Position numbers and translations under genes: made by a program. Below the pieces are notes generated by a model that worked only from the letters and a program-made list of their open reading frames with translations, made no database searches and was not told the origin of the DNA. From NCBI GenBank assembly GCA_028751055.1, contig JAQZDD010000095.1, positions 1 to 5,374 on the forward strand: 5,374 nucleotides of DNA, written 5' to 3'. The DNA comes from Euryarchaeota archaeon Ods04 (GTDB lineage Archaea; Halobacteriota; Halobacteria; Halobacteriales; Halorutilaceae). Positions 5,133 to 5,374 of this stretch are shown here, in pieces. Numbering within the stretch: position 1 is the first letter of the stretch; every line of letters begins with the position of its first letter.

Positions 5133-5374
5133 TTACTCCCAGCCGCGTGCCCTCTCGACAGCCTTCTTCCACCGCCCGTAGTCCGCCTCGACCTTGTGCT
5201 CGTGCTCCTCCGAACCGAAGACACGGTCGACCTTTCTGTTTTCGCGGAGTTCTTCGAGCGTCTCCCAGTAGCCGACCGTCAGCCCTGCTGCGTAAGCCGC
5301 GCCGAGTGCGGTCGTCTCGTCGACGACGGGACGGTCGATGTCGACGCCTACGATGCCCGCCTGTAGCTCGCATA
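5133..5374 (-). CDS. glpK: glycerol kinase, C-terminal 80 residues (5' end beyond window)
   Basis: Phosphorylates glycerol with ATP to sn-glycerol 3-phosphate, in the cytoplasm. Glycerol is a major carbon source for haloarchaea in brines with Dunaliella. The fragment shows the end of the second FGGY-kinase domain: LQAGIVGVDIDRP, then the hallmark ETTALGAAYAAGLTVGYW, then the closing GRWKKAVERARGWE before TAA. The alignment to glycerol kinase is continuous through to the end, so the C-terminus is intact; the family is about 500 residues, so most of the gene lies beyond base 5374. The frame is offset by two bases at the window edge. It converges on the regulator and appears unrelated to the respiratory operon. 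A related FGGY kinase is unlikely, given the glycerol-kinase-like C-terminal signature. Confidence 0.92.
   Translation of the reverse strand, partial: CELQAGIVGVDIDRPVVDETTALGAAYAAGLTVGYWETLEELRENRKVDRVFGSEEHEHKVEADYGRWKKAVERARGWE

Noticed and set aside
1..5374. tRNA, rRNA, CRISPR array, insertion sequence or attachment site
   Set aside because: No clustered repeats, transposase-like frame, or cloverleaf-like sequence was seen by eye on either strand.

Overview
The window suggests a halophilic archaeon (Halobacteria or a close relative). The soluble proteins are strongly acidic, the two regulators carry the haloarchaeal HTH-10 (bacterio-opsin-activator type) domain, and several genes appear to be leaderless behind weak BRE/TATA-like boxes. 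Isoleucine is encoded more often by ATA than ATC (10 versus 6 in the CuA subunit gene), which is unlike the well-known high-GC genera, so I do not name a genus.

Layout: bases 1-488 hold the 3' part of an HTH-10 regulator (+). It converges on a small single-domain cupin gene (818-510, -). Bases 819-1015 appear non-coding and hold the cupin promoter with an 18-bp palindrome. Bases 1016-1285 encode an 89-residue acidic helical protein resembling the dimerisation domain of glutamyl-tRNA reductase. An operon follows: a 49-residue single-helix membrane peptide (1362-1511), a CuA-bearing subunit II (1514-2068), a 13-helix heme-copper oxidoreductase subunit I (2065-3780) and a three-helix membrane protein with an exported Ig-like domain (3787-4452). 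A complete second HTH-10 regulator (4499-5125) comes next, paralogous to the first. It converges with the C-terminal end of glycerol kinase (- strand, 5133 to the window edge).

The centre of interest is the operon. Subunit II has a complete CuA site, and subunit I has all six expected heme and copper histidines. However, the active-site tyrosine of oxygen reductases (HPxVY-type motif) is absent: the motif reads H-G-T-Q-Q, with Gln at the Tyr position. That argues against an ordinary ba3-type oxidase and for a CuA-containing, non-canonical nitric oxide reductase-like enzyme. The small peptide resembles subunit IIa, and the Ig-like protein is a candidate accessory subunit.

A CGAAC-NN-GTTCG-type palindrome lies about 18-19 bp upstream of the proposed TATA box of both the operon (one mismatch) and the cupin gene (perfect). 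This suggests the two units share a regulator, plausibly an HTH-10 protein responding to oxygen or nitrogen oxides. Function, substrate and regulation are inferred from motifs and gene order only.
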